NCBI GenBank assembly: GCA_963618065.1
Contig: CAVERH010000006.1
Coordinates: forward strand, 23,857-87,856
Length of the DNA stretch: 64,000 nt
Source of the DNA: Suilimivivens sp963618065
GTDB taxonomy: Bacteria; Bacillota; Clostridia; Lachnospirales; Lachnospiraceae
Direction: 5' to 3'
In this document: positions 1-7,928 of the stretch, piece after piece
Layout: each line of letters starts with the position of its first letter
How positions within the stretch are numbered: position 1 is the first letter of the stretch
The notes under the pieces: generated by a model
The model's database searches: none
Told to the model about the DNA's origin: nothing
The model's input: only the letters and a program-made list of their open reading frames with translations
Made by a program: the position numbers and the translations under genes

Positions 1-560
1 ATCAGGATGCTACCGGTAAGGCACTTGATATGGCACTTGCTTATGCACTTGCTATCGGCGGAGCCAGAGCTGGTGTTTTGGAAACCACATTCCGTACCGA
101 AACTGAAACAGACCTCTTTGGTGAGCAGGCTGTTCTCTGCGGCGGTGTATGTGCATTAATGCAGGCTGGTTTCGAAACACTTTGCGAAGCTGGTTATGAT
201 CCGAGAAATGCATACTTCGAATGCATCCATGAAATGAAGCTGATCGTAGACCTGATTTACCAGTCCGGCTTCGAAGGAATGAGATATTCTATTTCCAACA
301 CCGCTGAATATGGTGATTACATCACAGGGCCTAAGATCATTACTGAAGAAACCAAGAAGACCATGAAGAAGATCCTTAAGGATATTCAGGATGGTACTTT
401 TGCGAAGGACTTCCTGTTAGATATGTCTGCTGCTGGCGGACAGGCTCACTTCAAGGCAATGAGAAAGCTTGCTGCTGAACATCCTTCAGAGCAGGTTGGT
501 AAGGAAATCCGTAAGCTGTATAGCTGGAACAATGAGAACGATAAGCTGATCAACAACTAA
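1..560 (+). CDS. ilvC: Ketol-acid reductoisomerase, C-terminal part (cut by window edge)
   Basis: This is the C-terminal helical domain of acetohydroxyacid (ketol-acid) isomeroreductase, which converts acetolactate to dihydroxyisovalerate in valine, leucine and isoleucine synthesis using NADPH. The reading frame is open from base 3 and its real start lies upstream of the window. The run AIGGARAGVLETTF followed by ETETDLFGEQAVLCGG is the family hallmark; the acidic residues of that stretch and the later EC/HE segment supply the Mg2+ site. The single knotted domain indicates the short class I form. A hairpin follows the stop, and leuC is the next gene, so the two belong to one branched-chain amino-acid locus even if separately transcribed. 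Confidence 0.96.
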   Translation, partial: QDATGKALDMALAYALAIGGARAGVLETTFRTETETDLFGEQAVLCGGVCALMQAGFETLCEAGYDPRNAYFECIHEMKLIVDLIYQSGFEGMRYSISNTAEYGDYITGPKIITEETKKTMKKILKDIQDGTFAKDFLLDMSAAGGQAHFKAMRKLAAEHPSEQVGKEIRKLYSWNNENDKLINN

Positions 561-586
561 TCGTTTCAAACAAAGAAAGAGATACG

Positions 587-621
587 CACCCGGAGAGTAA
601 TCCCCGGGTGTTGTTATGTTT
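587..621 (+). terminator. Probable terminator after ilvC
   Basis: CACCCGG (587-593) pairs with CCGGGTG (604-610) around a 10-nt loop and is followed by a T-rich stretch (TTGTTATGTTT). The stem is only 7 bp and the T tract is interrupted, so termination may be partial. Confidence 0.6.
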
Positions 622-654
622 ACAGGAATCCAAAAGAATTCACGAAATTTTCAT

Positions 655-683
655 TTTTCAAAATCGACAGAATGTGGTATTCT
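655..683 (+). promoter_or_regulatory. Candidate sigma-A promoter for leuCD
   Basis: TTTTCA (655-660), a 17-nt spacer and TATTCT (678-683) lie about 30 nt ahead of the leuC start, downstream of the ilvC hairpin. No T-box or other leader structure is apparent in the short untranslated region. Confidence 0.4.
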
Positions 684-713
684 ATGTAATAGATTGTTTA
701 GGAGGTATGGATC

Positions 714-1973
714 ATGGGAATGACGATGACACAGAAGATCCTTGCAGCACATGCAGGATTAGATTGTGTAGAAGCAGGACAGCTCATTGAAGCTGATCTG
801 GATCTGGTACTTGGTAACGATATTACCAGTCCGGTTGCGATTAAAGAAATGAGCAAGATGAACGTGGATGGTGTCTTTGATAAGGACAAGATTGCACTCG
901 TTCCGGATCATTTTGTTCCGAATAAGGATATTAAATCTGCAGAGCATTGCAAATGCGTACGTGAATTTGCACGTAAGAACGAGATTACGAATTACTTCGA
1001 AGTAGGACAGATGGGAATCGAGCATGCACTTCTTCCGGAAAAAGGACTTACCGTAGCCGGGGATGTGATTATCGGAGCAGACTCCCACACCTGTACTTAC
1101 GGAGCACTTGGGGCATTCTCCACTGGTGTCGGAAGTACCGATATGGCAGCCGGAATGGCTACCGGAAAGGCCTGGTTCAAGGTGCCCGGTGCAATCCGCT
1201 TCGTACTTACCGGCAAGCCTTCCAAATGGGTAAGCGGTAAGGATGTAATTTTACATATCATTGGTATGATCGGTGTAGATGGTGCGTTATATAAGTCCAT
1301 GGAATTTACCGGTGACGGCATTAAGAATCTTACGATGGACGATCGTTTTACCATTGCCAACATGGCCATCGAAGCCGGTGGAAAGAACGGCATTTTCCCG
1401 GTAGATGATCTTGCCATTGCTTATATGAAGGAGCATTCCAACCGGGAATATAAGATTTATGAGGCAGACGAGGATGCGGTTTATGACGAGGAGTATACGA
1501 TTGATTTAAGCACCCTCCGTCCGACGATTGCGTTCCCACATCTGCCTGAGAATACGAAGACCATTGATGAAATTACCGAAGATGTCAAGATTGATCAGGT
1601 AGTGATCGGCTCCTGTACGAACGGAAGAATGGATGATATGAGAACCGCAGCCGAAGTCCTTAAGGGCAGGCATGTAGCTGAGGACGTCCGGTGCATTATT
1701 ATTCCGGCTACACAGGCCATTTATCTGCAGTGTATGGAAGAAGGTCTTTTGAAGAGCTTTGTAGAGGCCGGAGCAGTGGTAAGTACACCGACCTGCGGCC
1801 CGTGTCTTGGCGGCTATATGGGTGTTCTGGCTGCCGGAGAGCGTTGTATTTCCACAACGAACCGGAATTTTGTCGGACGTATGGGACATGTGGACTCTGA
1901 AGTTTATCTGGCAAGCCCTGCTGTTGCAGCAGCAAGTGCGCTTACCGGTGTGATTTCATGTCCATGTGAATAA
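714..1973 (+). CDS. leuC: 3-isopropylmalate dehydratase large subunit
   Basis: LeuC with LeuD isomerises 2-isopropylmalate to 3-isopropylmalate in leucine synthesis and carries a [4Fe-4S] cluster. The 419-residue protein has the aconitase-family GADSHT motif near residue 121 and the three cluster cysteines: C301 in VIGSCTNGR, and C361 and C364 in TCGPC. Its length fits the short bacterial/archaeal-type large subunit. The start at 714 has TTAGGAGGT 7 nt upstream; in-frame ATGs at 720 and 726 are less well placed. The small-subunit gene leuD follows 22 nt downstream, so the two are co-transcribed. Confidence 0.96.
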   Translation: MGMTMTQKILAAHAGLDCVEAGQLIEADLDLVLGNDITSPVAIKEMSKMNVDGVFDKDKIALVPDHFVPNKDIKSAEHCKCVREFARKNEITNYFEVGQMGIEHALLPEKGLTVAGDVIIGADSHTCTYGALGAFSTGVGSTDMAAGMATGKAWFKVPGAIRFVLTGKPSKWVSGKDVILHIIGMIGVDGALYKSMEFTGDGIKNLTMDDRFTIANMAIEAGGKNGIFPVDDLAIAYMKEHSNREYKIYEADEDAVYDEEYTIDLSTLRPTIAFPHLPENTKTIDEITEDVKIDQVVIGSCTNGRMDDMRTAAEVLKGRHVAEDVRCIIIPATQAIYLQCMEEGLLKSFVEAGAVVSTPTCGPCLGGYMGVLAAGERCISTTNRNFVGRMGHVDSEVYLASPAVAAASALTGVISCPCE

Positions 1974-1995
1974 GAATCAGGAAAGGATAAAGATT

Positions 1996-2484
1996 ATGAA
2001 AGCAGCACAGGGGATTGTTTTTAAATATGGTGACAATGTAGATACAGATGTAATCATTCCTGCAAGATATCTGAATTCTTCGGATCCGGCAGAGCTTGCC
2101 ACCCATTGCATGGAAGATATCGACAAGGATTTTGTGAATAAGGTAAAAAAGGGTGACATTATTGTTGCTGAGAAGAACTTTGGATGCGGTTCCTCCAGAG
2201 AACATGCGCCGATTGCGATTAAGGCGGCAGGAGTAAGCTGTGTCATCGCAGAAACCTTTGCACGTATTTTTTACCGGAATGCGATTAATATCGGACTTCC
2301 GATTATTGAATGTGCCGAAGCATCGAAGGGAATTGATGCAGGAGATGAGGTTTTAGTGGATTTTGATTCCGGAATCATCAAGAACCTGACAAAGGGTACA
2401 GAATTTAAAGGACAGGCATTCCCTCCTTTTATGCAGAAAATCATTGACGCAGAGGGACTTGTAAATTATATTAATGCAAGATAG
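1996..2484 (+). CDS. leuD: 3-isopropylmalate dehydratase small subunit
   Basis: Small (swivelling) subunit of isopropylmalate isomerase, partner of LeuC. The 162-residue product has the expected GDNVDTDVIIPARYL start and the substrate-loop motif FGCGSSREHAP around residues 60-70. I place the start at ATG 1996, with AAAGGA 8 nt upstream; the longer frame opening at 1966 overlaps leuC and would add ten residues not found in the family. leuB is not the next gene, so the last leucine-pathway dehydrogenase must be elsewhere. Confidence 0.95.
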   Translation: MKAAQGIVFKYGDNVDTDVIIPARYLNSSDPAELATHCMEDIDKDFVNKVKKGDIIVAEKNFGCGSSREHAPIAIKAAGVSCVIAETFARIFYRNAINIGLPIIECAEASKGIDAGDEVLVDFDSGIIKNLTKGTEFKGQAFPPFMQKIIDAEGLVNYINAR

Positions 2485-2511
2485 GTAACTGTAAGGGTAC
2501 TGAACAGTTAT
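2485..2511 (+). repeat. Dispersed 27-bp hairpin repeat, copy 1
   Basis: GTAACTGT and ACAGTTA flank an 11-nt centre (AAGGGTACTGA). It starts on the base after the leuD stop. Copy 2 at 30927-30953 matches 25 of 27 positions. Being hairpin-forming, intergenic and at gene 3' ends, it looks like a REP-type or small non-autonomous element. Confidence 0.7.
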
Positions 2512-2559
2512 CAAGATAGTTCATTAAGAACATCAAAAAAGAAAGGTGTGTATCAGAAA

Positions 2560-3852
2560 ATGACACAGGGAACAAATCAACAGGAGTATAAGACCAAATA
2601 CGACCGCAAGATGGCAGAACGTGCCAAGGAGAAGAAGAAGGAAGAACGTCAGTTAAAGATCATGAAGATTGTCGGCGTGATTCTCTGCGTAGCTGTTGTT
2701 GTGGCGATTGTTGCTCCGATTATTACCAATGCAGTTAAGAAACAGCAGGCCTTAAACGGCACTTATGTAAAGATTGGCGATCATAAGCTGAGCGAACTGG
2801 AATATGATTATTATTACTATTCCGCAGTCAATAATTACATCGGCACCTATGGATCGTTCATGTCCTATCTGGGACTGGATACTTCTGTAGATTTTGACAA
2901 ACAGCAGTATGATGAGACAATGACCTGGAAGGATTACTTCGACCAGATGACGGTCAATGAACAGATCAAGCCGATTTTTGCACTGCTTGATGAAGCTCAG
3001 AAAAATGGCTTTACCTATGATGCAACTGAAGAATATGATGCATATGTGGCAAGCCTTCAGGAAGCGGCAGATAACGCAGGAGTGAGCTTAAGTGTATATT
3101 ACAAGAATTACTTCGGACCTTATGCAACTGCTTCTAATGTAGAAGAGTTTATTAAAAGTGGTTATGTTGCTTCTGCTTACTATGAACAGCTGGTGGCAGA
3201 TAATGCCCCGACTGCAGAAGAAGTAAAGGCTTATTATGAAGCAAACCGCAACACTTACGATCAGGTCGATTATAAGAGCATCGCTTTCGAGACACCGGAA
3301 TTTGACGAAGAGGCAGCCGATGAGGAGAAGGCAAAGGATTTGGAAGACCGCCAGAAGCAGGCAGAGGAAGCACTTGCTTCGATTGAAAACGGAGATACCG
3401 TGGAAGGCTTTGAGCTAACCGAGGGCGCCAAGTATTCTGCCGTACCTTCAAGTGCCGCAGAATGGCTCTTTGATGATGCAAGAGCAGAGGGCGACATTCA
3501 GGTGTTTACTGATGACTCTACCTCCAACGTCTACGTGGTTCAGTTCGTGAAGAAGTTCTATGACGAAGCAAATGATGAAACCATTTCGTCTTTACTTGCT
3601 TCCCAGACAGTAAGTGCACAGCTTCAGGAAGCGGCAGACGGATACGAGGTTATTGATGTAAAGGGTGACCTTAAATATCTGACCATTCCGGAAACGACTA
3701 CAGAAGATACTACAACAACAGACACCACAGAAGACGCAGCCACAACAGACGGCACAACTGCAACAGATGACACAACTGTGACAGATGACACATCGGAAGA
3801 TACAACAGCCGATGAAGCAGCTGCGGATGCTGCAGAGGACAGTGTGGAGTAG
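2560..3852 (+). CDS. Membrane-anchored SurA/PrsA-like foldase, degenerate parvulin region
   Basis: The protein has a basic cytoplasmic N terminus (about 38 residues, rich in K and E), one membrane helix (about residues 37-62, KIVGVILCVAVVVAIVAPII) and a long extracellular part. The region around residues 65-220 is helical and Tyr-rich like SurA N-terminal domains, and about 225-370 has the spacing of a parvulin rotamase (an AEEALASIENGD helix and a final NVYVVQFVKKF strand) without a clear active site. A Thr/Asp/Ala-rich, low-complexity tail of about 50 residues closes it. I prefer ATG 2560; GTG 2548 is in frame but sits almost on the ribosome site. A post-translocation folding role is inferred from architecture only. 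Confidence 0.6.
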   Translation: MTQGTNQQEYKTKYDRKMAERAKEKKKEERQLKIMKIVGVILCVAVVVAIVAPIITNAVKKQQALNGTYVKIGDHKLSELEYDYYYYSAVNNYIGTYGSFMSYLGLDTSVDFDKQQYDETMTWKDYFDQMTVNEQIKPIFALLDEAQKNGFTYDATEEYDAYVASLQEAADNAGVSLSVYYKNYFGPYATASNVEEFIKSGYVASAYYEQLVADNAPTAEEVKAYYEANRNTYDQVDYKSIAFETPEFDEEAADEEKAKDLEDRQKQAEEALASIENGDTVEGFELTEGAKYSAVPSSAAEWLFDDARAEGDIQVFTDDSTSNVYVVQFVKKFYDEANDETISSLLASQTVSAQLQEAADGYEVIDVKGDLKYLTIPETTTEDTTTTDTTEDAATTDGTTATDDTTVTDDTSEDTTADEAAADAAEDSVE

Positions 3853-3945
3853 CAGAAGGTGCTGATAATATTTCATAATAATTTGAAAGTGGTTTTGAAG
3901 CTGCTTTAAAACTTGAAGTTAAGAAACAATATCAGAAACAAAATT

Positions 3946-3990
3946 AAAAAAGTCAGACATGAAATATGGATTCGTGTCTGGCTTTTCTGA
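3946..3990. terminator. Bidirectional terminator between convergent genes
   Basis: A 12-bp stem (3952-3963 with 3971-3982, two G-T pairs) with a 7-nt loop has an A6 run before it and TTTT after it, so it can stop transcripts from the foldase-like gene on one strand and the phosphatase on the other. Confidence 0.85.
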
Positions 3991-4028
3991 TGATTAAAAT
4001 CGCGTTATAACTCTTTCCGTCAGCTTTC

Positions 4029-4811
4029 TCAGCCCTGAAAAGGATTGGAGAAAGAGCCTGCGGGGGAAATCGGTTCTCCATTCTGTAACAGATGATTGGA
4101 ATCTCCCATAACCTGTACACGGAAATAGGCTTCATTGCTCCAGCGTTCTTCCGTTGATAATACGGTAAGTGAGGTGGTCGGGAGGAAAAATCCATGAACC
4201 AGTAATGGGAACGGAATGTTCAGCAGGTGTGATAAAATAATGCAGATCACACCCAGGTGGCAGAAGAATACAAGCGTTGGTTCCGGATGCCTCTCATCGG
4301 GCAGATGATTGTTCCGGATCGTTCCGTCTTTACTTACGGTAGAACTTATAAAACGTTCTTCCTTTACCCGGTAAAACTTGTCATCCCGCGTATAACCGTA
4401 GGAGGCAAGCAATTCGTCAAATTTCTGGCATACATTCGGATATTCCGTCGCAATCTTAGGGTTCTGGGTAAGGAAGCCGGTATTTACCCAGTCATCCGCT
4501 GTAAACATCTGCGGTTCCTTTGTCCAGGTTCCGGGAGTAAAATCCCAGGGTACACCGTGACGGCCGGTAGCAGGATCATCTATCGGATAAGAAAACTCAC
4601 GCAGCCAGTCCAGGGTAATGGCTTCCCGATTCACAGCCTTCAATGTACAGGATGCGGTATCCTTCGCCCGTCCTAAGGGAGAAACATAGAACTGGGTAAC
4701 CGGCCACTTAGCAGCTCTTTTTGACAGAAGCTCTGCCTCCTTCCAGCCTTTTTCCGTTAAAGAATCAATCGAATAGTCCGGCTCGCCGTGCCGGATAAAT
4801 ATTAATTTCAT
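4029..4811 (-). CDS. Histidine phosphatase superfamily protein
   Basis: A phosphoglycerate-mutase-like phosphatase of 260 residues. The phospho-histidine motif FIRHGEPDYS is at the N terminus (R7, H8, G9), the second arginine is in SPLGRAKDT (R48), and the distal histidine is H185 in VFFCHLG. The substrate cannot be read from the sequence; members act on sugar phosphates, cofactor precursors or phosphoproteins. The start at 4811 has AGAAAGGA just upstream on the reverse strand; the frame extends further but without a ribosome site. It is a single-gene unit divergent from the ruvAB operon and convergent with the foldase-like gene. Confidence 0.85.
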   Translation of the reverse strand: MKLIFIRHGEPDYSIDSLTEKGWKEAELLSKRAAKWPVTQFYVSPLGRAKDTASCTLKAVNREAITLDWLREFSYPIDDPATGRHGVPWDFTPGTWTKEPQMFTADDWVNTGFLTQNPKIATEYPNVCQKFDELLASYGYTRDDKFYRVKEERFISSTVSKDGTIRNNHLPDERHPEPTLVFFCHLGVICIILSHLLNIPFPLLVHGFFLPTTSLTVLSTEERWSNEAYFRVQVMGDSNHLLQNGEPISPAGSFSNPFQG

Positions 4812-4842
4812 AAATGATCGTCCTTTCTGATTATTCTTTTTA

Positions 4843-4870
4843 ATGATAGCATAATTTCTTTTGAAAACAA
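4843..4870 (-). promoter_or_regulatory. Candidate promoter for the histidine phosphatase
   Basis: On the reverse strand TTGTTT (4870-4865), a 16-nt spacer and TATCAT (4848-4843) lie about 30 nt before the start. The -35 element abuts the LexA-type box at 4874-4887. Confidence 0.5.
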
Positions 4871-4871
4871 C

Positions 4872-4900
4872 TTGAAACATATGTTCGGTCATGGTAAGAT
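4872..4900 (+). promoter_or_regulatory. Promoter with embedded LexA (SOS) box for the ruvAB operon
   Basis: TTGAAA (4872-4877), a 17-nt spacer and TAAGAT (4895-4900) form a good sigma-A promoter. GAAACATATGTTCG (4874-4887) matches 12 of 14 positions of the Gram-positive LexA consensus CGAACATATGTTCG and overlaps the -35 element and spacer, where repressor binding would block RNA polymerase. ruvA and ruvB are third and fourth in the operon, and ruvAB is a classic SOS target. The predicted transcript would start at or just before the first codon at 4908. Confidence 0.65.
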
Positions 4901-4907
4901 AGGATAT

Positions 4908-5282
4908 ATGAAACGAGTAAGAAATGATTGCATCCTGATCTTAATAATTATTCTTCTGGCTGGCGGCTTCTGGCTTATACAGTATCTGAATGCGGGGCAG
5001 AAGGAAGCAGTTCTCCAGATCTATCAGAATGGAGAATTAATTGGGGAATATGAACTGTCACAGCCTCAGACCATTCCGGTTACCGGGATAGATGACAGCT
5101 ACAATCTGGTTCTGATTGAGGATGGAATGGTACGTGTAACGGATGCAGACTGTCCGGATCAGCTTTGTATGAAGCAGCGTTCGATCTCGAAGAACGGAGA
5201 GAGTATTATCTGCCTGCCACACAAGCTGGTTTTACAGATCCATGCGAAGGAGGAAGGACCCTTAGATGCGGTGACCTACTAA
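4908..5282 (+). CDS. NusG domain II-containing membrane protein
   Basis: A 124-residue protein with one N-terminal membrane helix (about residues 8-27) and an extracellular domain of the NusG_II (DUF1312) family: the diagnostic DCPDQLCMKQ and ICLPHKLVLQI motifs are present with their conserved cysteines. Despite the name it is not a transcription factor; function is not established, though the family sits next to Gx transporter or electron-transport genes. ATG 4908 is chosen because the membrane helix follows directly; ATG 4881 and TTG 4872 are in frame but overlap the promoter. The Shine-Dalgarno sequence is weak. The Gx transporter gene follows after 3 nt. Confidence 0.85.
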   Translation: MKRVRNDCILILIIILLAGGFWLIQYLNAGQKEAVLQIYQNGELIGEYELSQPQTIPVTGIDDSYNLVLIEDGMVRVTDADCPDQLCMKQRSISKNGESIICLPHKLVLQIHAKEEGPLDAVTY

Positions 5283-5285
5283 ACA

Positions 5286-5792
5286 ATGAAATTAAAATCC
5301 ATTTACCTTGGCCTGTTACTGGCACTTGCGTTGATCCTGTCTTATGTGGAGACACTGATTCCGTTTTCGGTTGCCATTCCCGGGATTAAGATCGGCATGT
5401 CGAACCTTGCAGTGGTCTGGTGCCTGTACCTACTTTCTTTCCGGGAAGCTATGCTGTTATCCGTCAGCAAGGCGGTGTTATCCGGTCTTTTATTCGGAAA
5501 CCCGGTGATGATTTTATATAGCTTATCCGGCTCAGTGTTGAGCTGCCTTGTTATGTATTTGCTGAAACGCAGCAACAGCTTTCATGTTCCGGTGGTAAGT
5601 GCCGTTGGAGGCGTGGCACACAATATTGGACAACTCCTTGTTGCCTTTTTGATGGTGCAGACTTATGGAATTGTATATTACATTCCGTTTTTATTACTTG
5701 CCGGGCTCCTGATGGGGGGCGTGAACGGAAGTATTTCTGCGCTGGTGCTTCCTTACCTGCAAAATTATTTATCCAAAGGAGATTCTTTATGA
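5286..5792 (+). CDS. Gx transporter family protein (heptaprenyl diphosphate synthase component I-like)
   Basis: A very hydrophobic 168-residue protein with about five membrane helices and the family motif IPGIKIGMSNLAVVW near residues 31-45. The family (Hpre_diP_synt_I) resembles S components of ECF-type importers; the old synthase name is a historical label. It follows the NusG_II gene, the usual partner in Firmicutes, and its stop overlaps the ruvA start by 4 nt (ATGA), so it is translated with the repair genes. Its substrate cannot be read from the sequence. Confidence 0.8.
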   Translation: MKLKSIYLGLLLALALILSYVETLIPFSVAIPGIKIGMSNLAVVWCLYLLSFREAMLLSVSKAVLSGLLFGNPVMILYSLSGSVLSCLVMYLLKRSNSFHVPVVSAVGGVAHNIGQLLVAFLMVQTYGIVYYIPFLLLAGLLMGGVNGSISALVLPYLQNYLSKGDSL

Positions 5793-6403
5793 TCGCATTT
5801 GTAAACGGCATCGTTGAAGATTATTCCGAAGAAGCAGTCATTTTAGACGTGAACGGGATTGGATACGAAATTAAAATTTCCGGTGATACCGCAGCAGCGC
5901 TTCCATCCATCGGGGAGCGGATGAAGCTGTATACCTATACTTATGTCCGGGAGGATGCCTTCTGCCTGTATGGATTCCTCACAAGAGATGATCTTGAAAT
6001 ATTTAAAAAGCTGATTACGGTAAGCGGAATCGGACCGAAAGGCGGACTTGCCGTGCTTTCCGTGATGAGCGCAGATGACTTACGGTTTGCCATTCTGGCA
6101 GGTGATGCCAAGATGATTGCAACGGCTCCGGGAATCGGTAAGAAGACGGCAGAGCGTGTCATTCTTGATCTGCGGGATAAGATTTCCCTTGAAGATACCA
6201 GGATTCACCGCCAGATGACCGAACAGGCGGCGCAGAATGACACCTTTACAGAGGATAACCGGATCCGCACAGAAGCGGTGGAAGCGCTTACGGCTCTTGG
6301 TTATTCTGCACAGGAGGCACTACAGGCAGTGAAGAAGGTTACCGTTACGGAAGAGATGGATGTGGAAGCTGTCCTAAAGGCAGCATTAAAAAATATGTTT
6401 TAA
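5789..6403 (+). CDS. ruvA: Holliday junction branch migration subunit RuvA
   Basis: RuvA binds four-way DNA junctions and loads the RuvB motor for branch migration. The 204-residue protein has the N-terminal OB domain (MIAFVNGIVEDY), two helix-hairpin-helix motifs (ITVSGIGPKGGLAVL near residue 75 and IATAPGIGKKTAERVILDL near residue 110) and the C-terminal RuvB-contacting helix (VEALTALGYSAQEA). It overlaps the transporter gene by 4 nt and precedes ruvB by 12 nt. The operon promoter carries a LexA-type box. Confidence 0.97.
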   Translation: MIAFVNGIVEDYSEEAVILDVNGIGYEIKISGDTAAALPSIGERMKLYTYTYVREDAFCLYGFLTRDDLEIFKKLITVSGIGPKGGLAVLSVMSADDLRFAILAGDAKMIATAPGIGKKTAERVILDLRDKISLEDTRIHRQMTEQAAQNDTFTEDNRIRTEAVEALTALGYSAQEALQAVKKVTVTEEMDVEAVLKAALKNMF

Positions 6404-6415
6404 GAGGTTTCACTT

Positions 6416-7414
6416 ATGGCCAGAAGAATGATAGAAACAGATCTGCAGGAAGAGGATCGGAAGCTTGAAGGATCCTTACGCCCGCAGAAGCTTAAGGATT
6501 ATATCGGACAAAGCAAAATTAAGGACAGCCTTCAGATTTATATTGAGGCTGCCAAACAGCGCAATGATGCATTGGATCACGTATTGTTTTATGGACCTCC
6601 CGGACTTGGCAAGACAACCCTTGCAGGAATTATTGCAAACGAAATGGGTGTTCATATGAAGGTGACAAGCGGGCCTGCGATCGAGAAGCCGGGAGAGATG
6701 GCTGCGATCTTAAACAATCTGCAGGAGGGGGATCTTTTATTTGTAGATGAGATTCACCGCCTGAACCGTCAGGTGGAGGAAGTCTTGTATCCAGCCATGG
6801 AGGATTATGCAATTGATATTATGATCGGAAAGGGACCGACAGCACGGTCCATCCGTCTGGATCTTCCGCATTTTACGCTGGTAGGCGCCACAACGAGAGC
6901 AGGACTTCTGACCGCTCCGTTACGGGATCGGTTTGGTATTATTCATCGTATGGAGTTTTATACGGTAGAGGAACTACAGACGATTATCATGCGTTCTGCA
7001 GAGGTGCTGAATGCCCCCTTAGAGCCTGCAGGAGCGATGGAAATGGCCAGAAGAAGCCGTGGAACGCCGCGTCTTGCCAACCGTATTTTAAAGCGTGTCC
7101 GGGATTATGCACAGGTGAAGCATGACGGCATTATTACGGAAGAGGTCGCTATGACGGCCCTTGACCTTATGGATGTGGATCGTATGGGACTTGATCATAT
7201 TGACCGGAATATCCTGCTTACCATGATTCAGAAGTTTGACGGCGGCCCCGTGGGACTCGATACGCTGGCGGCTGCTATCGGAGAAGATGCAGGTACGATT
7301 GAGGATGTCTATGAACCATATCTGCTTAAGAACGGGTTTCTGAACCGGACACCACGGGGACGTGTTGTTACGGATTATGCATATTCCCATTTAGGACTTG
7401 AAATCACCCGGTAA
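6416..7414 (+). CDS. ruvB: Holliday junction branch migration ATPase RuvB
   Basis: Hexameric AAA+ motor that pumps DNA through the RuvA-bound junction. In the 332-residue protein Walker A is GPPGLGKTT (residues 60-68), Walker B DEIHRL is near residue 110, sensor 1 is in VGATTRAG, and the arginine finger precedes FGIIHRMEFY. The C-terminal winged helix contains TPRGRVVTDYA. No RuvC is seen; RecU, encoded at 32.0 kb, is the usual resolvase of this phylum. Start ATG 6416 has GAGGT upstream. Confidence 0.98.
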   Translation: MARRMIETDLQEEDRKLEGSLRPQKLKDYIGQSKIKDSLQIYIEAAKQRNDALDHVLFYGPPGLGKTTLAGIIANEMGVHMKVTSGPAIEKPGEMAAILNNLQEGDLLFVDEIHRLNRQVEEVLYPAMEDYAIDIMIGKGPTARSIRLDLPHFTLVGATTRAGLLTAPLRDRFGIIHRMEFYTVEELQTIIMRSAEVLNAPLEPAGAMEMARRSRGTPRLANRILKRVRDYAQVKHDGIITEEVAMTALDLMDVDRMGLDHIDRNILLTMIQKFDGGPVGLDTLAAAIGEDAGTIEDVYEPYLLKNGFLNRTPRGRVVTDYAYSHLGLEITR

Positions 7415-7426
7415 TCTGTTTATAAT
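7398..7426 (+). promoter_or_regulatory. Sigma-A promoter for zapA
   Basis: TTGAAA (7398-7403), a 17-nt spacer and TATAAT (7421-7426). The -35 element lies inside the last codons of ruvB, giving zapA its own transcript of about 45 nt leader length. Confidence 0.65.
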
Positions 7427-7477
7427 GTATCTTGTATAGCATGAGGATATAATTTCTATATGTTGAGGGGTGTGCCC

Positions 7478-7876
7478 ATGTCATCAAAGACAGATACCGA
7501 AGTAATTATTGGAGGAAAGGTTTTCACCTTAAGCGGATATGAAAGCGAAGAATATCTGCAGAAGGTTGCCTCCTATATCAATAATAAAATTGCAGAATAT
7601 AATAAGAACGAATCTTTTAAGCGTCTGACTCTGGATATGCAGAACGTCTTATTACAGTTGAATATTGCGGATGATTATTTCAAGGCTAAGAAACAGATCA
7701 GTATTCTGGAAGAAGAGATCCAGACGAAGGAGAAGGAATTATATAATCTGAAGCATGAATTGATTGCCTCACAGATCAAGCTCGAAAATACCGAGAAGAA
7801 TATTAAGAATCTGCAGGCTGAAGCAAATGAAAATGCGAAAAAAATCATTCGGCTTGAAACGGAATTGAAGAATTAA
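7478..7876 (+). CDS. zapA: Cell division protein ZapA
   Basis: ZapA bundles FtsZ protofilaments and stabilises the Z ring. The 132-residue product has the N-terminal beta segment TEVIIGGKVFTLSGYESEEY, followed by the helix carrying LQKVASYINNKI and ADDYFKAKK, then a long coiled coil (about residues 75-130) for dimerisation. ATG 7478 is preferred because GAGGGG lies 7 nt ahead; ATG 7460 is in frame but lies on the other side of that site. An intrinsic terminator follows at once, making it a one-gene unit. Confidence 0.9.
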   Translation: MSSKTDTEVIIGGKVFTLSGYESEEYLQKVASYINNKIAEYNKNESFKRLTLDMQNVLLQLNIADDYFKAKKQISILEEEIQTKEKELYNLKHELIASQIKLENTEKNIKNLQAEANENAKKIIRLETELKN

Positions 7877-7880
7877 TTTT

Positions 7881-7905
7881 AAGCTGTCTTTTTAGACAGC
7901 TTTTC
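7881..7905 (+). terminator. Intrinsic terminator after zapA
   Basis: AAGCTGTCT (7881-7889) and AGACAGCTT (7894-7902) pair perfectly around a TTTT loop, followed by TTC; the stem ends in the T run. Confidence 0.9.
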
Positions 7906-7928
7906 TATTATCAGGGAGAAGTTTTTTA

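Noticed and set aside
617..713. T-box or leader-peptide control of leuCD
   Set aside because: The leader is short and lacks the conserved T-box sequence, an antiterminator or a run of Leu codons.
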